DNA of 64,000 nucleotides from Flavobacterium hankyongi (lineage in GTDB: Bacteria > Bacteroidota > Bacteroidia > Flavobacteriales > Flavobacteriaceae), in the NCBI RefSeq assembly GCF_036840915.1, contig NZ_CP085725.1:2604001-2668000 (forward strand), in the 5' to 3' direction. The notes beneath the pieces are model-generated. The model was given only the letters and a program-made list of their open reading frames with translations, was not told the DNA's origin and did no database searches. Of the stretch, positions 37,609 through 47,149 are shown piece after piece (within the stretch, counting starts at the first letter, position 1; the number at the start of each line of letters is the position of its first letter). The translations under genes and the position numbers were made by a program.

Positions 37609-38634
37609 ATGGAGCAAAAAAACACCATTTATGATATTGCTAAAGCTCTAAATATTACTGCGGCAACAGTATCAAGAGCATTAAACAATAATCCTAAGAT
37701 TAGTGAGAATACACGAAAGTTAGTATTGGAGACAGCAGCAAAAATGAATTACAAGCAAAATAAGCTTGCAAAATCATTGCGCAATGGTAAAAGCTTTAAT
37801 GTAGGCGTTATTGTTCCAAGAATAGATAGTAATTTTTTTGCCTCTGTTATTCGCGGTGTTGAAGACGAGTTGCACCCTGAAGGATATCATGTTATTATAT
37901 GTCAAACGCATGAAGACGAAAAGAGGGAAATAGATAATATTACAACATTATTAAATGCTCAAGTCGATGGAATTTTAATGTCAATTTCCAAAATGTCAGA
38001 AGAGAATGAGCCTATAATAAAGAGAGTTGTTAAAAATAATGTACCGTTCATATTTTTTGATAGAAAAAAGAGTATTGATGGAGTGAGTTCTGTAACTATT
38101 GATGATTTTGAAGGTGGCTATTTAGCAACAAAAAATCTTATTGAACAAGGGTGTACTAAAATAGCTCATTTGTGTGGTGACCAATCTTTAGAAATTTATC
38201 AAAATCGTTTAAAAGGTTATAAGCAAGCCTTACTTGACAATGGTTTAAAATACAATCAAGACTACGTGATACAAACCAAGAGTAATCTGGATGCAGGTAA
38301 AAATGCTGTGGTTCAATTACTTGCATTAAATGAAGTGCCAGATGCTATTTTTTCTTCCAGTGATTTTGCTGCTTTGGGCGCTATTCAAGAGTTAAAAGAA
38401 CGAGGGGTAAAAATACCTGATGAATTTTGTGTTTTTGGTTTTGGTAATGAGCCTTTTACAAGATATCTTGAATTATCAATCTCTTCTGTAGATCAGTCGC
38501 CTTTAGAGATGGGTAAAATGGCAGCTAAAGTTTTTATGGAACAAATCAACAATACAGATAATATTAAGATTGAAAAAAAAGTTGTTTTAAAACCTGAATT
38601 ACAAATAAGACAATCTTCAACTAGGAGTAATTAA
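37609..38634 (+). CDS. LacI-family regulator of the pectin island
   Basis: A 341-residue repressor: HTH TIYDIAKALNITAATVSRAL (about 6-25), hinge helix KLAKSLRNG, and a full periplasmic-binding-protein-like effector domain (GVIVPRIDSNFFASVIRGVE through ISSVDQSPLEMGKMA). It most likely binds the operators at 37355, 37535 and 48499, and is released by a pectin-derived intermediate such as KDG or a related ketouronate (inference from context). The ATG at 37609 is used; an earlier in-frame start at 37549 overlaps the operator and would add an unlikely hydrophobic leader. Confidence 0.93.
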   Translation: MEQKNTIYDIAKALNITAATVSRALNNNPKISENTRKLVLETAAKMNYKQNKLAKSLRNGKSFNVGVIVPRIDSNFFASVIRGVEDELHPEGYHVIICQTHEDEKREIDNITTLLNAQVDGILMSISKMSEENEPIIKRVVKNNVPFIFFDRKKSIDGVSSVTIDDFEGGYLATKNLIEQGCTKIAHLCGDQSLEIYQNRLKGYKQALLDNGLKYNQDYVIQTKSNLDAGKNAVVQLLALNEVPDAIFSSSDFAALGAIQELKERGVKIPDEFCVFGFGNEPFTRYLELSISSVDQSPLEMGKMAAKVFMEQINNTDNIKIEKKVVLKPELQIRQSSTRSN

Positions 38635-38642
38635 AAAAGAAA

Positions 38643-38666
38643 AAGCTGGGCAATGCCACAGCTTTA
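38643..38666 (+). terminator. weak terminator after the LacI gene
   Basis: AAAGCTG (38643-38649) pairs with CAGCTTT (38660-38666) across a GGCAATGCCA loop that itself can fold. The T tract is short, so efficiency is doubtful. It lies between two convergent transcripts. Confidence 0.5.
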
Positions 38667-38696
38667 GTTAACCAATAAAATCTGAGAAAATTATAT

Positions 38697-40313
38697 TTAT
38701 AATGAAACTCCTCTTTTCCAAGGAATGAAATCATTCTGATTTAAAATAGCAGCTTTAGTTTTAATTTCACCACTTGCCACATTTATAATAAATTCTAGCA
38801 TTTCATCTGCCATTTCGTCTATTGATTTTTCACCCGTTATAATTCCACCAGTATCGATATCAATGATATCTGACATTTTGCTGGCTAATGTAGAATTAGA
38901 GGAAATTTTTACGACGGGTGCAATGGGATTTCCAGTAGGTGTTCCTAAACCAGTTGTAAATAAAACCATGTTTGCTCCAGAACCAACCATTGCGGTGGTA
39001 CATTCAACATCATTACCTGGTGTGCAAAGTAAGTGCAATCCTGGTTTTGAAATATATTCTCCATAGTCGGAAACACCAACAATAGGAGAGGTCCCTCCTT
39101 TTTTTGCAGCACCAGCTGATTTCATAGCATCAGTGATCAGTCCATCTTTAATGTTACCTGGCGATGGATTCATATCGAATCCTGATCCCGCATCTATGAC
39201 CGTTTTTTCGTACCATTTCATTAATTCAAGGAAACGTTTGCCTGATTCTTCTTCCACACATCTGTTTACCAGTTCTTGTTCTACACCACATAGTTCAGGA
39301 AATTCTGATAGTATTGTAACACCACCTAGTGCTGCTACTAAATCAGAAATAACCCCTAGTGTTGGATTAGCTGAAATACCTGAAAAACCATCTGATCCAC
39401 CACATTCTAAACCAATTTTTAGTTTAGAAAGTGGAGCAGGTTCTCTTTTTAATTGATTTGCCTTTTTTATTGCTTCAAAGGAATCTTTTACCACACGACT
39501 CAACATTTCTTCGATAGTACCTATTTGCTGCTGATCGTATATCAATACAGGTTTATTTAGGTTAGGATTTATTTCATTTAAAGCGTCTTTAAAAATTTGA
39601 ATTTGTAAATTTTGACATCCTAAACTTAATACGGTAGCGCCAGCTACATTAGGATTGTTTACATAACCAGCCAAAAGTTTTGCTAGACTATGTGAATCTT
39701 GACGAATACCTCCACAGCCTCCTTGATGTGTAATGAATCTCACTTCAACGTTATTGAAGAGCGAATCATCACTTGTTTTATCTAATGAATTTGAATTTCC
39801 TTTTTCTGAGTTTACAAGGGATCTTAGTAATAGTTGGTAATCATTTTCTTTTGGCTTCATTAACTCTTTTTCGAAAATATCCTTCAATATTTCAATATTT
39901 CTATTTTCACAAAAAACCAGAGGGAAAAATAGCCATACATTTTCAGTTCCTACTTGTCCATCTTCTCTATGATAACCCATAAAATGGCGATTTTTCCATT
40001 TTTCTATATTGGGTATGTTCCAGTCTATAGTTTCTGTTTTACCAGTTACTTTATCGCTCTCGTGTTTTACATTTAATGTAGAGAGTAAACCTCCTTTTTC
40101 AATTTTTGCACTCGCTTTTCCTATGAGCACTCCGTACATTATGATTCTGTCTCCTATTTCGAAGTTTTGTAATGCTATTTTATGTTTTGCTTTTACATCT
40201 TCTAAAACGTTTATCTCTTCTCCCTCAAAATAGATGGTACTTCCTGCTTTAAGATCAATTAAAGCCACAGCAATGTTATCTGTAGCATTTACTTTTATTA
40301 ATTCCTTTTGCAT
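38697..40313 (-). CDS. uxaA: altronate dehydratase
   Basis: Dehydrates D-altronate to 2-keto-3-deoxygluconate, the last step that is specific to saturated galacturonate. The 538-residue protein carries the N-terminal SAF domain (NIAVALIDLKAGSTIYFEG) fused to the large catalytic domain with HQGGCGGIRQDS, LSLGCQNLQ, LECGGSDGFSGISANPTLG, SEFPELCGVE and the CTPGNDVECTTAMVGSGANM blocks. Last gene of the uronate operon, starting 1 bp after uxaB's stop. Confidence 0.95.
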   Translation of the reverse strand: MQKELIKVNATDNIAVALIDLKAGSTIYFEGEEINVLEDVKAKHKIALQNFEIGDRIIMYGVLIGKASAKIEKGGLLSTLNVKHESDKVTGKTETIDWNIPNIEKWKNRHFMGYHREDGQVGTENVWLFFPLVFCENRNIEILKDIFEKELMKPKENDYQLLLRSLVNSEKGNSNSLDKTSDDSLFNNVEVRFITHQGGCGGIRQDSHSLAKLLAGYVNNPNVAGATVLSLGCQNLQIQIFKDALNEINPNLNKPVLIYDQQQIGTIEEMLSRVVKDSFEAIKKANQLKREPAPLSKLKIGLECGGSDGFSGISANPTLGVISDLVAALGGVTILSEFPELCGVEQELVNRCVEEESGKRFLELMKWYEKTVIDAGSGFDMNPSPGNIKDGLITDAMKSAGAAKKGGTSPIVGVSDYGEYISKPGLHLLCTPGNDVECTTAMVGSGANMVLFTTGLGTPTGNPIAPVVKISSNSTLASKMSDIIDIDTGGIITGEKSIDEMADEMLEFIINVASGEIKTKAAILNQNDFIPWKRGVSL

Positions 40314-40314
40314 A

Positions 40315-41763
40315 CTAACTTATTTTAGATTTAAAGTTCAGAAATCCTTTTTCAATTCCATTTTCTTCTATTTCTTGTAAAGCAATAACCAAAGCTTCAC
40401 TTAAGCCATTAATTTCTCTTAAATCAGTTTCCCAAAAGTCTAAATTGGAAAGTGTTTTATTGACTACTTCATTTAGGTTATTTGATTTCCATAGTTGATT
40501 AAAAAAGTCAACTATTTCAGTATTATCATCTACTGGCAATTTTTCATTTTTCCATTCCCCTTGATAAAATCGAATCAAAGCGGCAAAAGAGAAAGTTAAG
40601 TAAACTGGCAACTGATTGTATTTTTCAATAAAACCTGTTAAACTTGGTAATACTCTCACTTTAAATTTTGAAATAGAATTAAGAGCAATAGAGGAAAGAT
40701 TGTGTTTAATAAAAGGATTTCTAAAACGATCTAGCACTTCTTCTGCATAACTATTTAATTCTGCTTTATCCATTGCTATGGTTTCATTAATTTCATTAAA
40801 CATTATTTGATTGACCATTTCGCCAATAAATGAATCATCTATTGCTTCTTTCACTGTCTTACTGCCATACATGATCGAAAAAGGAACCATTGCTGTATGT
40901 GCTCCATTTAAAATGCGAACTTTTCTAGTTCTGTAAGGTTGCATATCGTCAACGATTTTCACGTCAAGATTTGTTTTATGAAATGGAAGTTTATTTTTTA
41001 AATCTTCTCCACCTTCAATGACCCATAAAAAGAAACTTTCTGCGGTAACGATTAGATTGTCGGTATAATCTAATTGTTGGTTATACATTTCAATTTCAGC
41101 TCTTGGATAGCCTGGAACAATACGATCCACTAAGGTATTATGGAACGAATTGTGTTCTAAAATCCATTTACTGAAATTTTCTTCTAGTTTCCAATCTTGG
41201 CAATAGGTGAGTATAATTTCTTTTAAAGTAGTTGCATTATTGTTTATTAATTCGCAAGGAATAATGGTTAGACCCTTATTAGGATCACCCTTAAAATGCT
41301 TAAATCGCTCATAAAGGAAAACCGTTAATTTGGCAGGAAATGAGGAAGGAGGTTGGCTATCTAGTTTGTCATTAGCATCATAAGCTATTCCTGATTCGGT
41401 TGTGTTTGAAATAATAAATGATAATTCAGGCTCTTTTGCTAAATCAAGATAGTCACTATACTGCGTGTAAGGATTAATTCCTTTGACCAAGTTTGTGATT
41501 AATTTTTTTTCTTGTATTTCTTTCCCTTTGCTAAGACCTTTAAGAAAAAGTGTATATAGCCCATCTTGATCGTTGAGTATGTTTATCATGCCTGTTTCGA
41601 TAGGTTGAACAACAGCAATTCCAGCATTAAAATTGATCTTATCATTAAGTTCTTGAAAAGCAAAGTCAACAAATGCTCTAAGGAAATTTCCTTCGCCAAA
41701 CTGTAGTACTTTTATTGGATTTAGTTGTGTAAATCCCGTATTTATTCTGTTTAACTGTTTCAT
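40315..41763 (-). CDS. uxaB: tagaturonate reductase
   Basis: A 482-residue NAD-dependent enzyme of the mannitol dehydrogenase family converting D-tagaturonate to D-altronate. Blocks: VLQFGEGNFLRAFVDFAFQE (nucleotide-binding N-terminus), SNTTESGIAYD, FPAKLTVFLYERF, VDRIVPGYPR, and the catalytic-site RKVRILNGAHTAM. Between eda and uxaA in the operon. Confidence 0.95.
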   Translation of the reverse strand: MKQLNRINTGFTQLNPIKVLQFGEGNFLRAFVDFAFQELNDKINFNAGIAVVQPIETGMINILNDQDGLYTLFLKGLSKGKEIQEKKLITNLVKGINPYTQYSDYLDLAKEPELSFIISNTTESGIAYDANDKLDSQPPSSFPAKLTVFLYERFKHFKGDPNKGLTIIPCELINNNATTLKEIILTYCQDWKLEENFSKWILEHNSFHNTLVDRIVPGYPRAEIEMYNQQLDYTDNLIVTAESFFLWVIEGGEDLKNKLPFHKTNLDVKIVDDMQPYRTRKVRILNGAHTAMVPFSIMYGSKTVKEAIDDSFIGEMVNQIMFNEINETIAMDKAELNSYAEEVLDRFRNPFIKHNLSSIALNSISKFKVRVLPSLTGFIEKYNQLPVYLTFSFAALIRFYQGEWKNEKLPVDDNTEIVDFFNQLWKSNNLNEVVNKTLSNLDFWETDLREINGLSEALVIALQEIEENGIEKGFLNFKSKIS

Positions 41764-41805
41764 TTTGTGTCGTTATATAGGATTAAAAAATCCTGATTTT
41801 TATTC

Positions 41806-42483
41806 TTAACTATTTTGTACTCTAATTGAATGTATAGTTTCAAGTGTGTTTTTTATTATGTTTTCTAGCTTTTTGAAGTCTTGTGTTTTTAAGATTTCAT
41901 CAGAAATTAATTGAGAGCCAATGCCTACACAAGTAGCCCCAGCCTCAAACCATTTTTTTAAATTTTCTTTGTCTGTTGAAACGCCTCCAGTAGGCATGAT
42001 GCTTGTCCAAGGGCAAGGTCCTTTGATTGCTTTTATAAATTGAGGGCCATAAATATCTCCTGGGAATAGTTTTACGATTTCGCAACCTAATTCTTCAGCT
42101 TTAGCAATCTCTGTAAGTGATCCACATCCAGGAGCCCAAAGTACCTTTCGGCGGTTACAAATAATAGCTATATCTTCTCTTAAGACAGGTGTGACTATAA
42201 AGTTGGCTCCCATTTGAAGATAAAGTGAGGCAGCAGCACCATCGGTAATTGATCCAACTCCTAACATCATACCCGGTAATTCAGCCAATGCATATTTATT
42301 TAATTCATTAAAAACCTCGAATGCAAAATCACCTCTACTGGTGAATTCGATTATTCTAGCACCGCCATCGTAGCAAGCTTTAAGTGTTTTTTTACCTAAC
42401 TCAGCATTTGAAGTGTAAAATAGAGGGATCATCCCTATTTTTTTCATTTCTAAAGCAACTTCTATTCTGCTATATTTTGCCAT
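41806..42483 (-). CDS. eda: KDPG aldolase
   Basis: Cleaves 2-keto-3-deoxy-6-phosphogluconate to pyruvate and glyceraldehyde-3-phosphate, the final step of uronate breakdown. A 225-residue TIM barrel: IIEFTSRGDFAFEVF, the NFIVTPVL strand, APGCGSLTEIAKAEELG, the Schiff-base lysine in CEIVKLFPGD, and the phosphate-binding IMPTGGVSTD. The gene follows the truncated LacI-like gene with a 2-bp gap. Confidence 0.95.
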   Translation of the reverse strand: MAKYSRIEVALEMKKIGMIPLFYTSNAELGKKTLKACYDGGARIIEFTSRGDFAFEVFNELNKYALAELPGMMLGVGSITDGAAASLYLQMGANFIVTPVLREDIAIICNRRKVLWAPGCGSLTEIAKAEELGCEIVKLFPGDIYGPQFIKAIKGPCPWTSIMPTGGVSTDKENLKKWFEAGATCVGIGSQLISDEILKTQDFKKLENIIKNTLETIHSIRVQNS

Positions 42484-42485
42484 TT

Positions 42486-43004
42486 TTAGTTAATTTTTTT
42501 TAATAAATTTTTAAAATCAGAAATGCAGTTTTCATTCAAAATAGTTAATGGCTGATTTTCTGATATTTGTATAAATTGCACTGGAATTGAATGTAACATT
42601 CGGTAAGTATTGATAAAATTTTGATTTTCATTTACAGACAGAATAATAACTCCGTCTACACTTCCATCTTTCACTTCATTCAAACATTCAATTTCTTTGG
42701 CTCTCTCTTCAAAAGATTGAAAGAGCATAATTCTATAACCTTTCTTAGATGCAATTCTTTGCATGTTTGATAATGCTTCACTATAAAATTTATGATTGAT
42801 TTGGGGTAATATAACCGCGATATTATTTGATTTACATCTTCTTAATGCTATAGCATTTTTATTAGGTACATATTGATTTTTTTTTGCAAAATCAAGAATT
42901 GTTTTTTTTGCTTCCTCACTAATATCATTCCTTCCATTCAATGCCTTTGATATCGTAGACACGGAATAACCAGTTACATGTGCTATTTTTTTTAATGTGA
43001 TCAT
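42486..43004 (-). CDS. truncated LacI-family protein
   Basis: A 172-residue product about half the normal 330-340. It keeps the whole DNA-binding part (TLKKIAHVTGYSVSTISKAL, about 3-22, and the hinge IALRR) and the first lobe of the effector domain (NNIAVILPQINHKFYSEALS through VDGVIILSV), then stops after a short tail. The second lobe is missing and no continuation is found downstream, where eda starts at once. It may bind DNA without sensing, or dimerise with the full-length regulator. It lies between kdgK and eda in the operon. Confidence 0.85.
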   Translation of the reverse strand: MITLKKIAHVTGYSVSTISKALNGRNDISEEAKKTILDFAKKNQYVPNKNAIALRRCKSNNIAVILPQINHKFYSEALSNMQRIASKKGYRIMLFQSFEERAKEIECLNEVKDGSVDGVIILSVNENQNFINTYRMLHSIPVQFIQISENQPLTILNENCISDFKNLLKKIN

Positions 43005-43037
43005 TGTTTAAAAATGAAGCATTTAATGAATTAATTT

Positions 43038-44060
43038 TTACCTAGAAACTTTACCAGAATTATCACCATTTACTATTTTTTCAATTTCAGCTAACGTTGC
43101 CAAATTATAGTCGCCTACTATGGTATGCTTTAAACTACAAGCTGCTACGGCAAACTCTATGGATCTTTGTAAATTATCTGATGTTTTAATTAAACTATAC
43201 AATAGCCCACCCATAAAAGCATCACCAGTTCCAACACGGTCAACAACATTAGTAACATCGGTTATAGGGGCTTCATAAATTTTATTATTATTGAATAAAA
43301 CACCTCCTATTTTTTGATGTGAAGCATTTATAGAATACCGTAATGTAGTAGCAATAGTTTCTAGATTAGGGCACAAATCAGTTATGTTAGAATAATATTT
43401 TTTTAATTGTTCGTCATTTTCATAATCTGGATTTACCTTATCTATGCCTAGCATAAAAAAAGCAGTGTCTATGTCACCAAGAATTACGTTACAATATTTC
43501 AGCATTTGCGGCATTACCTCAAATGGTTCTTTACCGTATTTCCAAAGTTTTGAACGATAATTTAAGTCACAGGAAATTTTTAAACCTAACTGATGAGCAG
43601 TTTTAATTGCTTTAAGACATTCTTTTGCTGCCTTTTCTGATAGGGCAGGAGTGATGCCGCTCCAGTGAAACCAATCTTTTTTTTCGAATATTTTCGCCCA
43701 ATCAAATGTGTTTTCTTCAATAGTAGCTATAGCACTATTAGATCGATCATAGACTACGTTACTACCTCTGTTTCCTACTCCAGTTTCTAGAAAATAAATA
43801 CCTAATCTATCACCGCCTAGTTGAATGTTACTCATCCCTACATTCATTTTTCGAATTTCTTGTAAAGCAGCATGACCTATTTCATTATCTGGAATTCGAG
43901 TAACAAATTCTGCTTCGATACCATAGTTAGCCAGTGAAACAGCAACATTAAATTCGCCTCCACCATAATTTGCTGAAAATGTTTTAGCTTGAGAGAAACG
44001 TTGATTACTCTCAGTAGACAAACGCAACATTATTTCGCCAAAGGTGACTACTTTACTCAT
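43038..44060 (-). CDS. kdgK: 2-keto-3-deoxygluconate kinase
   Basis: A 340-residue PfkB-family kinase producing KDPG for Eda. N-terminal FGEIMLRLSTESNQRF and GGGEFNVAVSLANYG bind the sugar, FHWSGITPAL is a substrate strand, and VDRVGTGDAFMGGLLYSL contains the anion hole and catalytic Asp. KDG as substrate is inferred from the operon and from the FGE-x-M-LR-x-S start, typical of KdgK. Confidence 0.93.
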   Translation of the reverse strand: MSKVVTFGEIMLRLSTESNQRFSQAKTFSANYGGGEFNVAVSLANYGIEAEFVTRIPDNEIGHAALQEIRKMNVGMSNIQLGGDRLGIYFLETGVGNRGSNVVYDRSNSAIATIEENTFDWAKIFEKKDWFHWSGITPALSEKAAKECLKAIKTAHQLGLKISCDLNYRSKLWKYGKEPFEVMPQMLKYCNVILGDIDTAFFMLGIDKVNPDYENDEQLKKYYSNITDLCPNLETIATTLRYSINASHQKIGGVLFNNNKIYEAPITDVTNVVDRVGTGDAFMGGLLYSLIKTSDNLQRSIEFAVAACSLKHTIVGDYNLATLAEIEKIVNGDNSGKVSR

Positions 44061-44105
44061 TTGATTTTACTTTATGTTTAAAAATCGTTTTTAATTAGTT
44101 CCTGC

Positions 44106-45506
44106 TTAGAAATTGAAATATTCTTTTGCATTGTTATAGCTTATGTCTGCTACAATTTTACCAATCCAATCCATATCATTAGGTAATTCTCCACGTTCAA
44201 TTTCATCACCAAAAAGATTACACAAAATACGTCTGAAATAGTCATGTCTAGGAAAAGAAAGAAAGCTTCTAGAATCTGTGAGCATACCAATGAAACAGCT
44301 TATTAGACCCATATTAGAAAGTGCATTCATTTGTTTAATCATGCCATCTTTTTGGTCTAAAAACCACCATCCTGAACCAAATTGGACTTTGCCTTTAACA
44401 CTTCCATCATTAAAATTACCAATCATTGTAGCCATAACTTCATTATCTGCTGGGTTGAGGTTATAAAGAATGGTTTTTGTTAGTTTGTCTTTACTGTCTA
44501 AAGCGTTTAAAAAGTTGGATAAGTTTTTAGCTTGAGGATAGTCACTAATAGAGTCCCAACCTGTATCAGGACCTAAAAGTTTGTGCATTCTAGAATTGTT
44601 ATTTCGTAACGCTCCTAAATGAAATTGCTGAATCCATCCATATTCATGATAGGTTTCACAAAGGAAAACTAATACAGCGCTTTGAAACTTTCGGCCTTCT
44701 TCATTGCTAATAAATTGATTGTTTTTTTTCTTTTGTAGAATTTGGTTTACCTCATTTTCTGTATATTTTTCAAAATGAATTTGATCCAAACCATGGTCAG
44801 AGAGTTTACAACCATTTTGATGAAAATATTCAATTCTGTTTTTAAGTGCTTCACATAAGTTAGTAAAACTATTTATTGCTATGCCTGATGTATAAGCAAG
44901 TTTATCAAGGTAGGCGATATAGTCTTCATTTTCTATTAAGATTGCTTTATCAGGACGAAATGCCGTTCTTACTTTAATTTCGAAATTACTCTTAGATAAT
45001 TGTTGGTGATATTCTAATGAATCAATAGGGTCTTCTGTAGTACAAACGACCTCAGCATTTACTTTGCGAAGTAAATTTTGTGTACTAAATGAAGCAGAGT
45101 TTATTTTTTCAGAAGCTTGATTGTATATTTTTTCGGCTGAATTTTCATTTAATAAATCATAAATATCAAAGTATCTAGCTAATTCTAAATGAGTCCAATG
45201 ATACAGAGGGTTACGCATGGTGTAAGGTACTGTTTTACCCCACTGTAGGAATTTATCTTTATCTGCCGCTTGCCCAGTAATAAAAGTTTCATTTACTCCT
45301 AGAGTGCGCATTGCTCTCCATTTATAGTGGTCACCGTTAATCCAACCTTGAGTGATGTTTTCAAATATTGTGTTTTCGGCTATTAGTTTAGGTGATAAAT
45401 GATTATGGTAATCTATTATAGGCTGATTTTTAGAGTAGTTATGATACAATTCTTCAGCATATTTGTTTTCTAAAAGGAAATTATCGTGTATAAAATTATT
45501 TTTCAT
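44106..45506 (-). CDS. uxaC: glucuronate/galacturonate isomerase
   Basis: Converts D-galacturonate to D-tagaturonate (and D-glucuronate to D-fructuronate). The 466-residue amidohydrolase-fold protein begins with the typical FLLENKYAEELYHNY and PIIDYHNHLSP metal site, then INGDHYKWRAMRTLGV, CTTEDPIDSLEYH, QFHLGALRNNNSRM, and LTDSRSFLSFPRHDYFRRIL. Length and blocks are normal. Confidence 0.96.
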   Translation of the reverse strand: MKNNFIHDNFLLENKYAEELYHNYSKNQPIIDYHNHLSPKLIAENTIFENITQGWINGDHYKWRAMRTLGVNETFITGQAADKDKFLQWGKTVPYTMRNPLYHWTHLELARYFDIYDLLNENSAEKIYNQASEKINSASFSTQNLLRKVNAEVVCTTEDPIDSLEYHQQLSKSNFEIKVRTAFRPDKAILIENEDYIAYLDKLAYTSGIAINSFTNLCEALKNRIEYFHQNGCKLSDHGLDQIHFEKYTENEVNQILQKKKNNQFISNEEGRKFQSAVLVFLCETYHEYGWIQQFHLGALRNNNSRMHKLLGPDTGWDSISDYPQAKNLSNFLNALDSKDKLTKTILYNLNPADNEVMATMIGNFNDGSVKGKVQFGSGWWFLDQKDGMIKQMNALSNMGLISCFIGMLTDSRSFLSFPRHDYFRRILCNLFGDEIERGELPNDMDWIGKIVADISYNNAKEYFNF

Positions 45507-45508
45507 TT

Positions 45509-46294
45509 TTACTCTTCATTATAAGGTTTACCTATTGTGGCTAAAATTCCTCCATCTACATATATAATTTGCCCATTAACAAAATCACTAGCTTTTGAAG
45601 CCAAAAAAACAGCAGTACCAGCTAAATCTTCGGGATTTCCCCATCTTGCTGCTGGAGTTCTGTTAATTATGAAGTCGTTGAAAGGGTGATTGTCAACACG
45701 AATAGGAGCCGTTTGTGAGGTTGCGAAATATCCCGGTCCTATTCCGTTGACTTGTATGTTATGTTTAGCCCATTCGGTGGCTAAATTTTTGGTCAGCATT
45801 TTTAAACCTCCCTTAGCAGCAGCATAAGCAGACACACTATTTCTTCCCAGTTCACTCATCATTGAGCAAATATTAATGATTTTACCTTCTTTGCGTTCAA
45901 TCATTTGTCTTCCTACAAGTTGTGCCATTATGAATGGACCCACTAGGTCAACATCTATCACTTTTCTGAAATCAGCAACTGGCATTGTAGTAGCTAATTC
46001 CCTTTTTATAATTCCTGCATTATTAACCAGAATGTCTATTTGACCTATTTCTTTCGATATAATTTCTACTTGTTTTGCCGCTTCAATTTCATTCGTAACA
46101 TCAAATAAATATCCTTTGGCACTATATCCTTTAGATAGATAATACGAGATAGCTTCCTCCATTTTAGAGGGTGTTGTCCCTGTGATCACTAAATTTGCCC
46201 CTGCTTGTGCTAAACCTTCGGCAATAGCCATTCCTAGTCCATGAGTACCACCAGTGATTAATGCATTTTTATTAGATAAGTCAAATAGTTTCAT
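45509..46294 (-). CDS. kduD: 2-keto-3-deoxygluconate dehydrogenase (short-chain)
   Basis: A 261-residue SDR enzyme that reduces 2,5-diketo-3-deoxygluconate, the KduI product, to KDG. GGTHGLGMAIAEGLA is the cofactor site (about 14-28), NNAGI follows, and the catalytic Ser-Tyr-Lys are in ICSMMSELGRNSVSAYAAAKGG. The C-terminal GGILATIGKP fits KduD. It overlaps nothing but sits 2 bp from uxaC. Confidence 0.94.
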   Translation of the reverse strand: MKLFDLSNKNALITGGTHGLGMAIAEGLAQAGANLVITGTTPSKMEEAISYYLSKGYSAKGYLFDVTNEIEAAKQVEIISKEIGQIDILVNNAGIIKRELATTMPVADFRKVIDVDLVGPFIMAQLVGRQMIERKEGKIINICSMMSELGRNSVSAYAAAKGGLKMLTKNLATEWAKHNIQVNGIGPGYFATSQTAPIRVDNHPFNDFIINRTPAARWGNPEDLAGTAVFLASKASDFVNGQIIYVDGGILATIGKPYNEE

Positions 46295-46299
46295 GTGTA

Positions 46300-47136
46300 T
46301 TATTTTAATTCATTAGGTGCACAGATATCCATATCTCCATAGTCAAGGTTTTCACCAGCCATTCCCCAAATGAATGAGTAGCTTGAAGTAGCCGAACCCG
46401 AATGTATTGACCATTCAGGAGATAATACTGCTTGGTGGTTTTGCATGAAAATATGTCTTGTTTGTTGAGGTTCACCCATAAAATGTGCTATGGTTTGCCC
46501 TTCTTCTAAATCAAAATAAAAATAAGCTTCCATGCGTCGACTATGCGTGTGTGCTGGCATTGTGTTCCAAACATTTCCTGGTAAAAGTTCAGTTAACCCC
46601 ATTTGTAATTGACAAGTAGTTACGACACTATTCACAATGAGTTTGTTTATAATTCTTTTGTTCGCAAACTTTTCTTCACCCAAATGAACTATTTCAGCAT
46701 TTTCTTTCGTGATTTTTTTATTTGGAAAGTGGCTGTGTGCGGGTGCTGAATTGATATAAAACAAAGCGGGTTTTTTTTGTGTACTTGAAAAAAGTATTTC
46801 TTTAGCCCCTTTGCCTATATAGAGTGCTTCTTTTTTTTCTAGTTCGAAAATTTCTCCATCTACAGAAACAATTCCCTTTTCACCTACATTGATAACACCA
46901 AGCTCGCGTCTTTCTAAAAAATATTCTGATTTGAGGTATGGAATTGTATCTAGTTTAATAGTGGATTTTACTGGCATGATTCCCCCAACAATATATCTAT
47001 CATACATTGAATACACTATGTTGATTTCATCAGTTGTAAATAGTGTTTCGATTAAAAAGTGAGCTCTGAGTTTTTCTGTATCATAAGATTTAACATCTTC
47101 AGGATGAGCAGAATATCTTAATGAATAGTTGATCAT
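46300..47136 (-). CDS. kduI: 5-keto-4-deoxyuronate isomerase
   Basis: A 278-residue cupin that isomerises the unsaturated uronate product (DKI) to 2,5-diketo-3-deoxygluconate. RYSAHPEDVKSYDTEKLRAHFL is the family start; NTMPAHTHSRRMEAYFYFDL holds the zinc-binding histidines and Glu, and SPEWSIHSGSATSSYSFIWGMAGEN is the characteristic end. First metabolic gene after the transporter. Confidence 0.96.
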   Translation of the reverse strand: MINYSLRYSAHPEDVKSYDTEKLRAHFLIETLFTTDEINIVYSMYDRYIVGGIMPVKSTIKLDTIPYLKSEYFLERRELGVINVGEKGIVSVDGEIFELEKKEALYIGKGAKEILFSSTQKKPALFYINSAPAHSHFPNKKITKENAEIVHLGEEKFANKRIINKLIVNSVVTTCQLQMGLTELLPGNVWNTMPAHTHSRRMEAYFYFDLEEGQTIAHFMGEPQQTRHIFMQNHQAVLSPEWSIHSGSATSSYSFIWGMAGENLDYGDMDICAPNELK

Positions 47137-47149
47137 TTTTTTTGTAATA

